Made by a program: the position numbers and the translations under genes. 64,000 nucleotides of DNA from Terrisporobacter sp. (lineage in GTDB: Bacteria; Bacillota_A; Clostridia; Peptostreptococcales; Peptostreptococcaceae), in assembly GCA_029851945.1 (NCBI GenBank), contig JARKUZ010000033.1:10427-74426 (forward strand). Reading direction: 5' to 3'. The notes below the pieces were generated by a model, which ran no database searches, was not told the DNA's origin, and was given only the letters and a program-made list of their open reading frames with translations. Shown one piece after another: positions 38,051 through 46,188 of this stretch. Numbering within the stretch: the first letter of the stretch is position 1; the number at the start of each line of letters is the position of its first letter.

Positions 38051-39004
38051 TTACTTAAACTTTACAATAACAGTAAATAATATTATGACTGTTAATACTA
38101 GTAAGACTGCTTTTTGGAAGAATTTATTACCGTTCTTTCCTGAGCTCATAGTACTACCCTCAAGTTCAAGTTTATCAACTTGTGGATCTTTAATATCAGC
38201 TTTTACATACATAAATTTACTTAAGTCTATTAATACTTCATCTGTACTATTATATTTGTCTTTTCTTCTGATAAGCTTCTTAACTATATTTACTAAGGCT
38301 ATATTTTCATTATTTACACCTACCGTATTCCAATCAATACCCTTGTCTATTAATTTTAACATTTCTTTTTCATTTTTTCCAATACCAAAAGGCATTTTTT
38401 TAAAAATAGCATCAAATAATATTACACCTAAAGTAAAAAAATCACTTTCTAAGTCTGTATAGTCAATATTAAGCTGGTGAGGAGATAGGAAACCAATATA
38501 ATTCCCCTTTCTTATATTAACTCCATTATTAGCTTTTGTTATGCAGTAATCATATATTTTTATATTATGGTTTTCATCCACAAAAATATTATCTTCATTT
38601 AAACTTCCATGATACAGTCCATATCCAAAAGCTGAACCCAAAGTTCTAAGTATCTTTTTTGTTATATTGACTATACTATTTAAATCCATATAATTACCTT
38701 TTATTACTTTTTTCAATTCAATTCCTGAAAAAAACTCATTAACGATATAATAACACTCTTTATTATTTATATAATCTGCTCCTACATCTAAAATCTTCGC
38801 AATATTAGAAGACTTTATATGCATTAGCATGGTAGATTCATCGATTAAATTAGGAATAAAATTTCTACTTATATATTTATTATCTTCTATAACTTGAACA
38901 AATACTAATTTATTTTCAAATAAATCTCTAGCTTTATAAAGCTTTCCAAAGATTATATCTTCATTTCTATCTAATATTTCATATCTATCTGAAATTAAAT
39001 TCAT
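38051..39004 (-). CDS. Membrane-anchored Ser/Thr pseudokinase
   Basis: The 317-residue protein has a eukaryotic-like kinase fold (about 7-265) and one C-terminal membrane helix (about 297-315). Key residues are replaced. The ATP-binding lysine position reads VFVQVIE (Q37), the HRDLKPxN loop is HGSLNEDN (H132-N139, catalytic Asp to Ser and Lys to Asn), DFG is DYC (152-154), and SPEQ is SPHQ. Asn139 and Asp152 remain. It should therefore be a poor or dead kinase acting by binding. GGAGG precedes the ATG, and the gene directly precedes the AI-2E permease. Confidence 0.88.
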   Translation of the reverse strand: MNLISDRYEILDRNEDIIFGKLYKARDLFENKLVFVQVIEDNKYISRNFIPNLIDESTMLMHIKSSNIAKILDVGADYINNKECYYIVNEFFSGIELKKVIKGNYMDLNSIVNITKKILRTLGSAFGYGLYHGSLNEDNIFVDENHNIKIYDYCITKANNGVNIRKGNYIGFLSPHQLNIDYTDLESDFFTLGVILFDAIFKKMPFGIGKNEKEMLKLIDKGIDWNTVGVNNENIALVNIVKKLIRRKDKYNSTDEVLIDLSKFMYVKADIKDPQVDKLELEGSTMSSGKNGNKFFQKAVLLVLTVIILFTVIVKFK

Positions 39005-39126
39005 AAATACACCTCCTATTTAATTTCGTTCCTTCTAAATTATAACAATATTTCACATTATTTTCTATCCTTTAATAAGTTGTTGTTGGTATTAAAAAAA
39101 TGCTAATCATAATATTGTTTATAATT

Positions 39127-39173
39127 AAAAAAACTATCTTACTGTAAATAAATTACATTAAGATAGCTTTTTA
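39127..39173 (-). terminator. Terminator of the VanW-family gene
   Basis: AAGCTATCTTAATGTAAT pairs with its near-complement ending AAGATAGTTTTTT on the minus strand, just after the stop at 39180. Confidence 0.85.
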
Positions 39174-39179
39174 TTGTTC

Positions 39180-40439
39180 TTATTTTTTATATACACTAGT
39201 ATAAATGTATGATTTTGTACTTTTTCCATTTTTAGTTATAGTTCTATATGTTTTTGCTGCTGGTAAGTTATTATATTTGAATTCATCTACATCAATGCTA
39301 ACACCTACTCGATCTTGTGCAGCGCCATATATTGCAGCTACAACAGTATCTCCACTTCTGTAGCACGAAATATATATAGCATGATCAAAATTATTAGTAA
39401 ACTTAAGATCACTGCCTCCATCGCTAACCATAGCATCCCTTCCTCTTGGCACATAAGATGACGTAATAGAATGATTACGAACTTGATCAATTTGTAATCC
39501 AGATAACAATGCTGCATTAAATAATGTAGTTGAAGTTTGGCACACTCCTCCTCCAGGTCCATCTTCCATTGCACCGTTTAATATAACTGGAGCATTTTTA
39601 TATCCATTACTTAAAGTTCTTGGACCTGTTCTCTCATTATAAGAAAAAGTTTCTCCTGGAAGTAATAATACTTTATTACTTTTTTGAGCTGCTAAACCTA
39701 TATTATATGACCTTTCTTTATTAGCTGAATTAAACTTTGTTGAGAAAGATGCTAAACAAGAATTAATACTGCTTACATCTTCTGTAGATATTTTAGGTTC
39801 TATAATAGACACTTTTAGTTGTACATTATCATACTTCTTGTTTTTTAATGCTTCAGATATTATTTTTTTATTTTCATCTATGTCAAATTTTTGTCCCTTT
39901 TTAGAAGGAGTTACCCTTATGCTACCACCGTATATATCCACTCTTGCATTTGACACTTCTTGATTTATATCATTTGCTATTGATTCTATAGATTTGTCCA
40001 GATTTTCTTCATTATAACTAGCACTTATAGTGTAGTTTTTCTTATTATTTTTTATACCTATATAAGAAGCTATATCATTAAAATAAGACCCTGTTCTTGT
40101 GATATTATAGGCTTGATCTACTAACTTTTCAATATTATATTGTAGATTTATATCTTCACTTTTTATAGTGTATGAAGAATCATCATATTTTAACGTCAAA
40201 TTATGTGGAGTATATTTCTTACTTACTATATTTATTGCTTCATCTTTACTCAGGTTAGATACTTCTATTCCTTGAATATAAACATTTTCAGCAATCTTAC
40301 CATTATATAAGTAATTTTTTGTAAAGTAATTTAAATAAATAGATACTAATGCTAATATAACTATAATGACAACTCCTAATATGTTAAAAAACTTTTTATT
40401 ATTTCCTTTATTCGACTTAGCTTTTACATTATCACTCAT
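39180..40439 (-). CDS. VanW-family peptidoglycan-associated membrane protein
   Basis: The 419-residue protein has one N-terminal membrane helix (about 17-38), then a PG_binding_4-type (YoaR-like) domain (about 50-230) and a VanW domain (about 255-385) with LLLPGETFSYNERTGPRT, GGGVCQTSTTLFNAALLSGL and VPRGRDAMVSDGG. VanW proteins occur in and outside glycopeptide-resistance clusters, and their function is unresolved. There are no other van genes here, so resistance should not be inferred. GAGGTGAG precedes the ATG. Confidence 0.92.
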   Translation of the reverse strand: MSDNVKAKSNKGNNKKFFNILGVVIIVILALVSIYLNYFTKNYLYNGKIAENVYIQGIEVSNLSKDEAINIVSKKYTPHNLTLKYDDSSYTIKSEDINLQYNIEKLVDQAYNITRTGSYFNDIASYIGIKNNKKNYTISASYNEENLDKSIESIANDINQEVSNARVDIYGGSIRVTPSKKGQKFDIDENKKIISEALKNKKYDNVQLKVSIIEPKISTEDVSSINSCLASFSTKFNSANKERSYNIGLAAQKSNKVLLLPGETFSYNERTGPRTLSNGYKNAPVILNGAMEDGPGGGVCQTSTTLFNAALLSGLQIDQVRNHSITSSYVPRGRDAMVSDGGSDLKFTNNFDHAIYISCYRSGDTVVAAIYGAAQDRVGVSIDVDEFKYNNLPAAKTYRTITKNGKSTKSYIYTSVYKK

Positions 40440-40554
40440 AAACTCACCTCATCCCTGAATAAAATTATATTTTAATATAAGGTTATTAACAATATGATTT
40501 ATCAATATGTAACTTTATTGTTACACATTTTCCCATATACTTATATGTAAACAT

Positions 40555-40592
40555 AAAAAAAGACCTAACTTGCTATTACACAAGCATGGTCT
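40555..40592 (-). terminator. Terminator of the 56-residue protein gene
   Basis: AGACC/GGTCT with an inner CTTG/CAAG stem, followed on the minus strand by TTTTTTTATG. Confidence 0.75.
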
Positions 40593-40628
40593 AATTTAAT
40601 AATCTTTTATATATCCTATACATTTATA

Positions 40629-40799
40629 TTAATGTGTTCTCTCTTTCTTTATATGAGTAAATTTACCAGAATCAGCTATAAAAACAAATCCCATTTTATT
40701 ATAAATTTCATTTAATTGAAATAATGTTACCTCACCTTTTTTTATATTCTCTAAAGTTATATCCTCTATTCTCTTTTCATTAGTTACCATAGTTATCAT
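40629..40799 (-). CDS. 56-residue small protein under LexA-box promoter
   Basis: The ATG at 40799 follows a GAGGAGTG ribosome site, and the frame runs to TAA at 40629. The product begins MITMVTNEKRIEDITLENIK and includes GEVTLFQLNEIYNKMGFVF. It is soluble, charged and without a signal or membrane helix. It has its own promoter with two LexA-box-like elements (40885-40934) and its own terminator, so it is an independent transcription unit with a ~100-base leader. I do not recognise the family. Induction by DNA damage is inferred from the promoter. Confidence 0.78.
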   Translation of the reverse strand: MITMVTNEKRIEDITLENIKKGEVTLFQLNEIYNKMGFVFIADSGKFTHIKKERTH

Positions 40800-41196
40800 A
40801 AATATCACTCCTCAAATAAATTATTTATTTAATTATATTAATAAGCTTGTACTAATATGATAAAATTTATAATGCACGCTTAACAAACATTCGTTCTACA
40901 GTTTTATTATATACGAACATATATTCGTTTTCAACATAAATTTTCAATTTTTTTACTTTTTATTTTTTAGTTTGATATTTGTATAGATTTCTTACTATTT
41001 TGTTATTAAAGTTAAATTATATATTTTAGTTTGATAAAGTAATTTACTTACTTTAATTTAAATATTATCAATTAAGTAAAATACTAAATCTAAGTAAAAA
41101 TTTTTTTCTTAGATACTAAAAAATTACTCATTATAGAACTAATTTTCTTCAATTAATAAATCACTAACTTAAGAGAATTTTTTAGGGGGTAATATA
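40800..41196. other. Divergent intergenic region with SOS-type promoter
   Basis: The 397 bp separate the small protein gene and the hydrogenase regulator gene. The left half carries the LexA-box promoter. The right half (about 40940-41180) is A/T-rich with several TTACTTA and CTTAGATA-like near-repeats (41040-41115), likely including the promoter for 41197, but no clean consensus. Confidence 0.5.
40885..40934 (-). promoter_or_regulatory. Sigma-A promoter overlapped by two LexA-box-like sites
   Basis: On the minus strand -35 TTGAAA (40929-40934), a 17-base spacer and a perfect -10 TATAAT (40906-40911). The spacer holds GAAC-ATAT-ATTC (40915-40926). A second site, AAAC-ATTC-GTTC, lies at 40885-40896 just downstream of the start point. 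Each differs by one base from the Gram-positive LexA core GAACNNNNGTTC, and the first is flanked by CG pairs as in the B. subtilis box. Confidence 0.7.
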
Positions 41197-41454
41197 ATGA
41201 GTAGAGTAGCTATTATTAGTGCCGTATTGGACGAGCCAGAAAAATGCCAACAAGAATTTAATAAAGTTTTAAGTAGTTTTAAAAAAATTATAAGGGGTAG
41301 AATGGGTATTCCTTTTGAAGATGAAGGTGTATCTATTATAAGTGTCATTGTAGTAGGGGAAATGGATAATATTAATAATCTAACTGGAAAACTAGGTAAA
41401 ATACCTTATGTTTCAGTTAAAACCAGTGTTTCAAAAAAAGAAATTATGGAGTAA
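41197..41454 (+). CDS. TM1266-type iron-only hydrogenase system regulator
   Basis: The 85-residue protein has an ACT/ferredoxin-like fold (RVAIISAVLDEPEKCQQEFNKVL, MGIPFEDEGVSIISVIVVGEM, ITGKLGKIPYVSVKT-like LTGKLGKIPYVSVKT). The family sits next to hydE/hydF/hydG genes in many anaerobes and is annotated as a putative regulator of the [FeFe]-hydrogenase maturation system. It lacks a DNA-binding domain. A strong GGGGG ribosome site precedes the ATG, and the decayed hydF begins four bases after its stop, preserving the old operon. Confidence 0.88.
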   Translation: MSRVAIISAVLDEPEKCQQEFNKVLSSFKKIIRGRMGIPFEDEGVSIISVIVVGEMDNINNLTGKLGKIPYVSVKTSVSKKEIME

Positions 41455-41458
41455 TAAG

Positions 41459-42552
41459 ATGAGTTTAAATTCAACACGTCAGTCTGTAAGAATACATATA
41501 GGATTATTCGGGGAAAGAAATGCATGTAAATCTAGTGTATAATTAATGCAATTTCTAATCAAGATATCGCTATAGTATCTGATGTAGCCGGTACTACAAC
41601 AGATACTGTATTTAGACCAATAGAAATACTTCCAATAGGACCCTGTGTTCTTATAGATACTTTCGGTTTAGATGATATTGTTTTTTTTAGGAGAATTAAG
41701 AGTTAGTAAATTTCTTGATATATTAAATAAGACAGATATTACTCTTATAATAGTAGATTCTAGTTTAGGCATTAGTAATGATGATTTAGAACTTATAAAT
41801 CTTTAAAAAAATAAAAAAATTCCTCATATACTTGTGTTAAATAAAATAGATAAAATCAAAGATAAAACTAAGCTTATCAAATCAACTAAATCACAAGTGC
41901 AATGCCCTATCACCTGTATCTCTTCTACTACTAAAAAAGGTATTGATAAATCAAAAGAAATCATAATTGATAATGTATACTATGAAAGCTCAAATTTAAA
42001 ACTAGTTTCAGATTTAATAAGGAAACAACATTAAAAGAAACATTATCTAACCTTAATAAGAAGCCCTCTCTTGTAATCACAGACTCTCAAGTTTTTCAAC
42101 AAGTTTCTAATGATAATCCACAGGATATTTTACTAACATCATCTTCAATTTTATTTGCTAGACAAAAAGGTAATTTAAAAGAATTAGTAAGAGGGACTAA
42201 GGCTATAGAAAGTTTAGAAGATGGTGATAGAATCTTAATTGCTGAAGGATGCACTCATCATATACAAAATGATGATATAGGCTCATTTAAAATTTCAAAT
42301 TGGTTAAAAAATCATACTAAAAAAGATTTAATATTTGAATATTCTTCTGGTATTACTTTTACAAATGATATTACTAAATACAAACTTATAATTCATTGTG
42401 GAGCATGTATGATGAATAGAAACTCCATGTTAGGTAGAATAAATAAAGCTAAAGAATATAATGTACCCATTGTTAATTATGGGATTCTAATTTCATATTT
42501 AAATAATATTTTAGATAGAACTTTAGAGCCTTTTCTATTTTCTCATATATAA
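41459..42552 (+). pseudogene. hydF: Decayed [FeFe]-hydrogenase maturation GTPase HydF
   Basis: Reading across frames gives a full HydF. It has a GTPase part (HIGLFGERNACKSSV, VSDVAGTTTDTVFRPIEILPIGP, LIDTFGLDD, LNKIDK) and a C-terminal cluster domain (AEGCTHH and HCGACMMNRNSML). Damage includes TAA after KSSV near 41540, a frameshift in the T8 run near 41687, a TAA near 41803, and a frameshift near 42020-42030. The P-loop GxxNxGKS also reads ERNACKS, so the glycine before KS is lost by substitution. This mix of lesion types argues for true decay. A second hydF elsewhere, or loss of hydrogenase maturation, must be considered. Confidence 0.9.
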
Positions 42553-42613
42553 TAAGATTTATAATGTAGTATAGTTTTTACATATTAATTCTATAATACT
42601 TCTTGTTATTTAT

Positions 42614-42649
42614 AATTCCAATGTAGTATTATTATATTACAAGGGAATT
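42614..42649. promoter_or_regulatory. Long imperfect inverted repeat before the 42667 gene
   Basis: AATTCC-AA-TGTAGTA pairs with TATTACA-AG-GGAATT around a six-base centre, ending nine bases before the GGGGGG ribosome site. It could be an operator or an mRNA hairpin that affects translation. Confidence 0.4.
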
Positions 42650-42666
42650 GTAAAGGGGGGTCTACA

Positions 42667-43230
42667 TTGAAGAATACTAATCTAGATAATACGATTAGAT
42701 TCATTGATAAAAAGGCTGAATACAAGGGGAAAAATCATCATAGTAGGTTAAATCTTAAAAATCTAAAAAATAAAAATAATAAAGTAATTAAGTATCAAGA
42801 ACGTAAAAAAATAAAAGAATATAATGCTATAAAAAAGAAATTTAAAAATAGTAAATTATACAAATCAAGAAAGATAATTTTAACACTTTCTATATTTTTA
42901 TTTTCTTTACTTTTTATAGTATCTTTGTTGAATAAGTTTTATGATCCTAGTCCAGAAAGTACGGAGTTTACTAATTTTAAATCAGAGAATCATGATTTAT
43001 CTAAACATGAAGCATCCACTTATATGGATATTATTAAAGAATCAGTTCAAGGTACTCTAAATATAAAATCTAAAGTTGTAGTAGAAGAATTACATAAAAA
43101 TGGCAATTTAGTCTTTGCACAAGGATATTTTAATATCCCTGATAGAGGATCTATATATTATGATATGATACTAAAAAATTATAAACCCTATTCTTTAAAA
43201 GTCAATGGTCAAGAGTTTATAAAAAAATAA
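42667..43230 (+). CDS. Single-pass membrane protein, basic N-terminus, unknown function
   Basis: The 187-residue protein begins at TTG (42667) with a very strong GGGGGG ribosome site. Residues 1-68 are extremely Lys/Asn/Arg-rich and probably cytoplasmic. One membrane helix lies at about 69-90 (IILTLSIFLFSLLFIVSLL) and the C-terminal ~95 residues are external, with a compact fold (STYMDIIKESVQGTL, VVVEELHKNGNLVFAQGYF, SLKVNGQEF). No family is recognised. The short hydrophobic strands recall small secreted beta-domain proteins. A terminator follows. Confidence 0.75.
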   Translation: MKNTNLDNTIRFIDKKAEYKGKNHHSRLNLKNLKNKNNKVIKYQERKKIKEYNAIKKKFKNSKLYKSRKIILTLSIFLFSLLFIVSLLNKFYDPSPESTEFTNFKSENHDLSKHEASTYMDIIKESVQGTLNIKSKVVVEELHKNGNLVFAQGYFNIPDRGSIYYDMILKNYKPYSLKVNGQEFIKK

Positions 43231-43254
43231 GGTACTAAATGTACCTTATTTTTA
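43223..43254 (+). terminator. Terminator after the 42667 gene
   Basis: AAAATAAGGTAC pairs with GTACCTTATTTT around TAAAT, with T-runs on both strands. It also serves the convergent small gene at 43265. Confidence 0.88.
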
Positions 43255-43264
43255 GTTTTATTTA

Positions 43265-43462
43265 TTATTTTTTAATATTATCTTTTATTGCTTTACCTAC
43301 ATTCACACCTGTGTTTATAGTTTCTTTTGCTACATTTCCTACTCCATTTACTACATCCTTCCCTATATTTACACCTGTTCCTAGAGTTTCTTTTGCTACA
43401 TTTCCTACTCCATTTATAACTTCTTTTCCAACATCAGTAATAGGTTTCGTAACTTTGCCCAT
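43265..43462 (-). CDS. Small protein of two 22-residue amphipathic repeats (LEA/synuclein-like)
   Basis: The 65-residue product consists mainly of two tandem repeats, residues 11-32 and 33-54, identical at 17 of 22 positions. The unit can be read as VGKEVINGVGNVAKET then LGTGVN. Small apolar, Gly and Lys/Glu residues recur with an 11-residue period, as in LEA group 3 and synuclein repeats that fold into amphipathic helices on membranes. AGGAG precedes the ATG. There is no Cys or membrane span. A bacteriocin or stress-protection role is conceivable but unproven. Confidence 0.72.
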   Translation of the reverse strand: MGKVTKPITDVGKEVINGVGNVAKETLGTGVNIGKDVVNGVGNVAKETINTGVNVGKAIKDNIKK

Positions 43463-43600
43463 TTAATACATCTCCTATATAATAATTTTAATATATAATA
43501 TGAAAATAAAATAAATTTGTTACTATGTTCTTTTTTGTCATACAAATTTCCTTAGTTTGAACTTTCACTAAAATATTTGGTTACTTTATAAATTTTATAT

Positions 43601-43672
43601 AAAAAATTCACTTGACTCATGTAGCCAATGAAATTCCTTCATTAGCACTTCAGACAATGACCTTTCTCAAAA
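43601..43672 (+). repeat. Dispersed repeat copy C (degenerate, intergenic)
   Basis: It aligns along its whole length with 47010-47082: shared A-run, TTC-CTT-ACTCATGT, GCCAA-GA, CCTTC, ACTTCAG-CAA-GACC and TTTCTCAAAA. Differences are mainly C-to-T and G-to-A changes. It lies antisense to, and just past, the 3' end of the SH3/3D protein gene. Confidence 0.75.
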
Positions 43673-43680
43673 TGCACTTT

Positions 43681-44787
43681 TTATTCTAATATATATATTT
43701 CAATATTTCTTATTCCCCATGATATACATTCTTCTTTTGTATCCATATAAATATCAATTTTATTTCCTTTAATTCCACCACCACAATCTTCTGCTATAAA
43801 TACTTTATCAAATTCAGGTATATATATCTTAGTTCCATAAGGTATTATTGTTGGATCTACAGCTATGGTTCTACCCGATATAGGCTTTGTACCTGTAGAT
43901 GTAATAGTACCATCGCAATAAGCGTATGCTTTTACATTCATAGTTTTATTTATATTTTGTGACGTTGATGTTTTTTCACTTGATGTAATTGTATTTTGGG
44001 CTATAGAATTAATTTCTTCTGGTGATTTTATATATTGACGACTACAGTACCCTACCTTTCCATTTGAAAGTTTCACTTTATACCAAGAACTATTTTTATT
44101 CTCAACTATATTAACACTACTTCCTTTTTGTAAATATCCTATTATATTATTTTGTGTAGATGGCCCGCTTCTTACATTTAAATTAGATGTAGTAATTAAA
44201 GTATCTATTATTGTAACGTCATTGGAGTTACTATTTAAAGCGCTATCATTTAAATTATTAGATTCGTTATTAATGTTACTGCCTGAATTATTATCTTCCT
44301 TTAAATATTTATTACTAGCATATCCCACAGTTCCATTCTTTAATTTTACTCTATACCATCCACTACTTGATATACCTATTATATCAACATGTTCACCTTT
44401 TCTTATGTAAGAAATTATTTTATGATCAGTAGATCCTCCACTTCTCACATTTAAATTAGCCGTCGATATTAAAGTTTTATTTAACGGCTTTATAGTTGTT
44501 GTTTGTGAATTTGTAATAGAAACATATCTTCCACTTACCCACCCACTCTTATTAGAATACTTAATTTCATACCATCCATTTCTAGATGACATTATTTGAA
44601 CTTTTTGATTTCTCATTACTCCACCTATAATGTTATTAGATGTAGAAGGTCCGCTTCTTACATTTAATGAACTAGCAGTTACTATTCCAATATTATCATC
44701 TGCATATACTCCTTGAGATAAACCAGAAGCATATACTAAAGAAGTTGCTGACAGCATGGCAAGAGCATATCTTTTCTTTTTATTCAT
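43681..44787 (-). CDS. Secreted cell-wall protein, three SH3b domains and a 3D domain
   Basis: The 368-residue protein has a signal peptide and three bacterial SH3 domains at about 35-95, 105-165 and 198-258. Each starts with a form of SSLNVRSGPST and ends in a WVSGRYV or VGYCSRQYI-type strand. The C-terminal 3D domain (named for three Asp, here AYAYCDGTITSTGTKP, AVDPTIIPYGTKIYIPEF, EDCGGGIKGNKIDIYMDT) is found in MltA/Rpf-like peptidoglycan hydrolases. The ATG at 44787 is chosen because GGGAGG lies before it. Wall remodelling or a lytic role is likely. Confidence 0.92.
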   Translation of the reverse strand: MNKKKRYALAMLSATSLVYASGLSQGVYADDNIGIVTASSLNVRSGPSTSNNIIGGVMRNQKVQIMSSRNGWYEIKYSNKSGWVSGRYVSITNSQTTTIKPLNKTLISTANLNVRSGGSTDHKIISYIRKGEHVDIIGISSSGWYRVKLKNGTVGYASNKYLKEDNNSGSNINNESNNLNDSALNSNSNDVTIIDTLITTSNLNVRSGPSTQNNIIGYLQKGSSVNIVENKNSSWYKVKLSNGKVGYCSRQYIKSPEEINSIAQNTITSSEKTSTSQNINKTMNVKAYAYCDGTITSTGTKPISGRTIAVDPTIIPYGTKIYIPEFDKVFIAEDCGGGIKGNKIDIYMDTKEECISWGIRNIEIYILE

Positions 44788-44991
44788 CCTATTTCCTCCC
44801 ATAAGTATTAATCTATTACAAAACATGTCATAATTATCCATTTATAAATACATTATAATATATTCTTATAATTTTAAGTTATATTAACAAAAATTTTTTT
44901 AATTTTTATTAAAAATAGGAAAAAAATTGCACTTATCATATTAAAAATATGTCATATAATAATATAAAGTATTTTTAATGGAGGATTGAAT

Positions 44992-45114
44992 ATGGAAAAT
45001 TATCATATAGCTTCAATTACAAAAGATGAAGAAATCGCTATAAAAAAAGCTGAAGAACAAATAAAACAAGAAACGGGAAAAGAATTTGTTATAATTGCAT
45101 GGGAAAAAGAATAA
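44992..45114 (+). CDS. 40-residue small conserved-looking protein
   Basis: The ATG follows a GGAGG ribosome site seven bases upstream. The product is highly charged (MENYHIASITKDEEIAIKKA, then EEQIKQETGKEFVIIAWEKE), with no membrane helix. It looks like an amphipathic helix followed by a short beta strand. It is a stand-alone gene with a terminator after it. The function is unknown. The clean ribosome site, stop and terminator make chance unlikely. Confidence 0.7.
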   Translation: MENYHIASITKDEEIAIKKAEEQIKQETGKEFVIIAWEKE

Positions 45115-45128
45115 AGTATACAATAATT

Positions 45129-45155
45129 AAGGACATCATATTTAATGATGTCCTT
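45129..45155. terminator. Terminator between convergent small gene and nuclease gene
   Basis: AAGGACATCA pairs with TGATGTCCTT around TATTTAA, a perfect 10-bp stem. Confidence 0.82.
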
Positions 45156-45160
45156 TATAC

Positions 45161-45829
45161 TTAAAAATTAATTAAATTTTGATTAAAACCTCTGTCTGTA
45201 ACATAACCTTTGATTGACCAAATATTTTTTTGGCTTTTCTTTGCACTATATTCTGCATCTTTTAATATTTGTAAATGTCGTACAGCATCGTAAATATATC
45301 CTACCCTTGCAAGACCTTCACTTACAACCTCTTTATTATACATTTTAAATTCATTATTTTCTTTATACCATATATATCCTAAATATCTTTCATATTTATC
45401 AGTTTCTTTTCCATCTGTTTCTATATAAATTGTACTTCCGATTTGTAACTTCTCTTTTGCATAACTAGTGGCAGCATCACCTAAATACTGTTTTTTCTTA
45501 GTATCTTCTGGTGTATCAATTAGTAACATTCTAACTGAAACCACATTTCCATAATCATCTTCTATTTTTATGGTATCACCATCTATTACTTTCTTCACAT
45601 TTACTTTTTTAACGTAGTTTGGTATGTTCCCTTTATCTAAGGAAGTTTTTAAATCTTCATATAGTAATTCTTCATCAGGATCAAAACTTTCATCTTGCGT
45701 AGATAATATATTAGACAACGTATTATATAAATCGTCTTCATCTACACTACATCCAGTAATAAATAAGAAAATAAATAATGTACTTAATAATAAAACTATA
45801 CTTCTTTTATTTTTTATTAAATTCCTCAT
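45161..45829 (-). CDS. Thermonuclease-family (SNase) lipoprotein
   Basis: The 222-residue protein has a lipobox (FLFITGCSVDE, Cys about 27), a linker to about 70, and then a staphylococcal-nuclease-like domain. Key positions are VKKVIDGDTIKIEDD (first Asp ligand region), RMLLIDTPED (Arg and Asp), YLGDAATSYAKEKL, and TDKYERYLGYIWYK, which carries the second catalytic Arg. The nuclease would act outside the cell, degrading DNA or RNA for nutrition. GAGGAG precedes the ATG. Confidence 0.92.
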   Translation of the reverse strand: MRNLIKNKRSIVLLLSTLFIFLFITGCSVDEDDLYNTLSNILSTQDESFDPDEELLYEDLKTSLDKGNIPNYVKKVNVKKVIDGDTIKIEDDYGNVVSVRMLLIDTPEDTKKKQYLGDAATSYAKEKLQIGSTIYIETDGKETDKYERYLGYIWYKENNEFKMYNKEVVSEGLARVGYIYDAVRHLQILKDAEYSAKKSQKNIWSIKGYVTDRGFNQNLINF

Positions 45830-46188
45830 ATGCTCCTCTTTTCGTCAATTGTTTCTTAATTATGTCTTACACATTTGATATTTTAACATAAAAATAGAAA
45901 TTATTTAAATAAATATTGATTCTATGACTTGTAATTTACTCTTTTGTTTTATAAAAAGAATCTTATAAACACAATAATTATGTTTTATAAATATGCCCAT
46001 TACACAATAACATCTTCTTTGAAAATATTATAAAAATATATTAACTGCAAATATAATATATATTTGATATTAAGTGCTTTCTAGTATACTATTCAAGTAT
46101 AAGAAATCATACTCTAAAGTTTAAATTAGACAATTTATATTTTATACATATTAATAAATACATAAAGCTAAATCTATTGGAGGTTACT
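45830..46188. other. Divergent intergenic region, nuclease and amidase genes
   Basis: The 359 bp of A/T-rich sequence hold the promoters of two divergent genes. The amidase promoter is at 46064-46092. No further gene or RNA structure is seen. Confidence 0.5.
46064..46092 (+). promoter_or_regulatory. Promoter of the nitrilase-fold gene
   Basis: TTGATA, a 17-base spacer and TACTAT, about 95 bases before the start codon. Confidence 0.55.

Noticed and set aside
39180..40439. Glycopeptide resistance suggested by the VanW name
   Set aside because: No vanH, vanA/B ligase, vanX or vanRS is present. VanW-domain proteins are common outside resistance clusters.
43265..43462. CRISPR or DNA-level tandem array at the 22-residue repeat gene
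   Set aside because: There are only two units and they are coding repeats in one frame, with no spacers and no cas genes in the window.
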